Origin: Dallia pectoralis
Lineage: Eukaryota; Chordata; Actinopteri; Esociformes; Umbridae
Direction: 5' to 3'
Length of the DNA: 64,000 nucleotides
Assembly: GCA_029465975.1 (NCBI GenBank)
Contig: CM055748.1
Span: 3,436,304-3,500,303, forward strand
In this document: positions 61,983 through 64,000 of the stretch, in pieces
Layout of the letters: every line of letters starts with the position of its first letter
Position numbering within the stretch: position 1 is the stretch's first letter
The notes under the pieces: model-generated
The model's input: only the letters and a program-made list of their open reading frames with translations
Databases searched by the model: none
Told to the model about the DNA's origin: nothing
Position numbers and translations under genes: made by a program

Positions 61983-62938
61983 TTATTCACCATGAGAGCC
62001 AACTTTACCAAAGCAGAGTTTCTTCAGAGCTGCCTTTATCTCTTTGTTTCTGAAACTGTAGACTATTGGATTCATACTAGTGGTCAGAAAGCAGTTGAAT
62101 ATAGATATCAAGATAAGAATATTACAGGGAACATTTTTAAATTGAGTACTGATGTAGATACAGGCTGGAGAAATGTAGAAGATGAGGACGATAGTGAGAT
62201 GTGAGGAGCAGGTAGAGAAGGCTTTCTTACGACCCACTGAAGACGACATTTTGGAAATAGCGAAAACTATTCTTAAGTACGACAATATAATGAGAGTAAA
62301 TGGCATGAAGAGAACTATGAAAGCACAGATAAGTAACACGTTTATCAAAAAAGCTGAGTCCAAACAGGAAAGTGAAACGACAGGAGGATTGTCACAGAAC
62401 CAAAAATTAATCTTATTGCTACAAAACGTCAATTGTGATGTTAAATAGACATTGTAGACAGGTGAACAGAGACCACATGCCCATGCTGCTGTTACCAATA
62501 GAAAACACACTCTATTATTAATAATAATGTTGTAGCGCAAAGGATGACAGATGGCAACATAGCGATCATAGGCCATAACACACAGCAGAAAGCTCTCAAC
62601 ACATTCCAATGACAAGTACAAATACATCTGGATAAAACAAGCAGAGAAAGAGATAGTTACATCATTCCACCAACACACTGATATCATCTTAGGGAATACG
62701 CTGGTTGTGATTACAATGTCTATGAGAGACAGGTTGCTGAGGAATATGTACATGGCAGTATGAAGCTTCGGTTCTGCCACCACTAGAATAAATATGATGA
62801 GGTTTCCAGTCAGAATCAGCAAGTAGACCACCAGTAGGAAGATGCCGAGCTCAAGGTAGAATTTGTCCAGCCCTCTTTCACCCCCAACAAAGAGGAAGTG
62901 AGTAACAACGGTCACATTGGGCTGAATACAAAAGTCAT
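61983..62938 (-). CDS. teleost odorant receptor OR-10, main exon
   Basis: Complete main exon, sister of OR-9, with about 23 amino-acid differences over the last 310 residues. These cluster in TM3 (MYLYLSLECVESF), TM4-EL2 (LLVTAAWACGLCSPVYNVYL, TSQLTFCSNKIN) and scattered sites such as CWWNDV. MAYDRYVAICHPLRY, KKAFSTCSSHL and NPIVYSFRNKEIK are intact. Exon 2 is 63120-63046 with CTG at 63097-63095, preceded in frame by TAA and followed by a partial duplicate exon 2. Exon-1 ATG at 63433-63431 as in OR-9. Exon 1 ends at 63391. Confidence 0.94.
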
Positions 62939-63390
62939 CTGTAGGACAAGGAAGATTAAATCAATGTAATTTGGTTTGTCTTTATACAACACAATTACTA
63001 TCTACGTTTTAAAAGTCAAATAAAGCATTTATGATGTTGACTTACTGTCTATGTTTTGAAAGTTGTTTTCAGAGCATTTATGAAGTTGACAGGCCAGGTT
63101 GGAAATTATTTAGACGGTTTCTGTAAAAAGACAAATTAAATAGATACTACATACTACTATCATTAATAAACACTAGAATTTACATTATTGGAATGATAAA
63201 CAACCATAGAATGAAATGAGAACTGTTTCTGTGAGAAGAAAATAGAAATTGCATAGTATGTCTCATACAGTACATGTAACAAACTATTTGTAAATGTTTT
63301 AGTCATTGACACACATTCCTTTTTGACTAATGAAAATGAGTTAGCAAGGTATCACAGACAATTAGATATACCACCCATCAGAACTCTTAC

Positions 63391-63455
63391 TTGTCTCTGT
63401 TGTGTTCACAAGGCAATGTAGAAGTTGGCGCATATAATTTGCATAAATATATAAC
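63391..63455 (-). promoter_or_regulatory. OR-10 core promoter and leader exon 1
   Basis: Octamer ATTTGCAT at 63437-63444 overlapping TATATATTTATG on the minus strand. Leader and donor GACAA|GTAAGAG at 63391. Confidence 0.5.
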
Positions 63456-63793
63456 AATTGTAATAAAACAATTAACTTAACAGATCAATAGTCAGCGAAG
63501 AAAATGATAAAATCAAACTCCTGATCTTGTCTCATAGAGTATTGTTTTTCTCAGTCTAGTTCACAGGTCTTGATGTAGATCTGGTCTGTCCTCTGAATGT
63601 AGAGTTTCTCTCATCTCCCACGTTTTATAGCTCTTCTGCAGTTCTCATGGGCTTCCAGTCACCTCATGTAACTACAAACTCTTTGCTAGTTTGCAACAGA
63701 CCTGGTTTCCTGGGATTATTTTAATGAATCATGGTTTTACACAATATTATTTACTCCCAATTATGCCTGCATGTACATTAGAGCAAAGCTGAG

Positions 63794-64000
63794 TCTTTTT
63801 ACACTGGCTGGCTGCCTGTTATGGCTAGTGCATATTTCTGAATTATATTGTTAACCTATAAAGCATTACCCCATTGCCCTACTAGGGTCACTGGAAGCAG
63901 GCCTTCTAATTGTTACTAACATTTCTAAACAAACAGTCGAACACAGAGCTTTCTGCCATAGAGCTACACTACTTTGGAATGGTCTGCCGATTGTGCTGAC
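63794..64000 (+). mobile_element. LINE 3' ORF end, second copy, cut by window edge
   Basis: Same text as 60706-60920 (CTGCCTGTTATGGCTAGTGC ... GGAATGGTCTGCCGATTGTG). It shows that the OR-9/OR-10 duplication extends past the window. Confidence 0.75.

Overview
The window is nuclear DNA from a ray-finned (teleost) fish. The protein-coding genes are split by GT-AG introns, the intergenic DNA carries fish-type LINE, hAT, Tc1 and gypsy remnants, and the receptor array is of teleost odorant-receptor type. The species cannot be named from sequence alone.

Layout. (1) 1-2.9 kb: no recognisable gene, one 44-bp minisatellite and a CA microsatellite. (2) 2.9-5.9 kb, plus strand: rhog, a Rho-family GTPase with an intronless coding region and a probable non-coding first exon. 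(3) 5.9-15.8 kb, minus strand: pgap2 (GPI-anchor remodelling), five coding exons reconstructed with matching splice phases (258 codons). Its introns hold LINE and Tc1 debris and a 28-copy 34-bp minisatellite. (4) 16.26-20.86 kb, plus strand: a nicotinic acetylcholine receptor alpha subunit, chrna10 by synteny, six exons reconstructed (541 codons), head-to-head with pgap2. The order rhog - pgap2 - chrna10 is the same as in human 11p15.4, which supports the assignments. (5) 22.9-63 kb, minus strand: ten closely related odorant receptor genes (OR-1 to OR-10) in one tandem array, all in one direction, with units of about 4-5 kb.

Each OR unit repeats the same architecture: a TATA-like promoter, usually beside an octamer-like ATTTGCAT; a short leader exon; a 75-76 nt second exon; a short intron; and a 956 nt main exon encoding all seven membrane segments. 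Only one copy (OR-6) has an in-frame ATG in the main exon before the second membrane segment, so the translation start has to come from upstream exons in most copies. The second exon carries a conserved CTG (ATG only in OR-2) in good context, and a conserved two-codon upstream ORF.

The space between receptors is largely mobile-element debris: repeated fragments of one L2-like reverse transcriptase (plus strand, apparently co-duplicated with the receptors), an 801-bp hAT-type element with an 8-bp target duplication, a nearly full-length degenerate LINE of about 2.9 kb with a 10-bp target duplication, a Ty3/gypsy fragment and several LINE 3' ends. A deletion-riddled partial copy of chrna10 (intron 4, parts of exon 6 and 3' flank) lies inside the OR array at about 50.2-51.4 kb. 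The last two receptors sit in a recent tandem duplication whose flanks are almost identical while the coding regions differ clearly. The genes are otherwise unrelated in function: a cytoskeletal GTPase, a Golgi lipid-remodelling factor, a ligand-gated channel subunit and chemosensory GPCRs.
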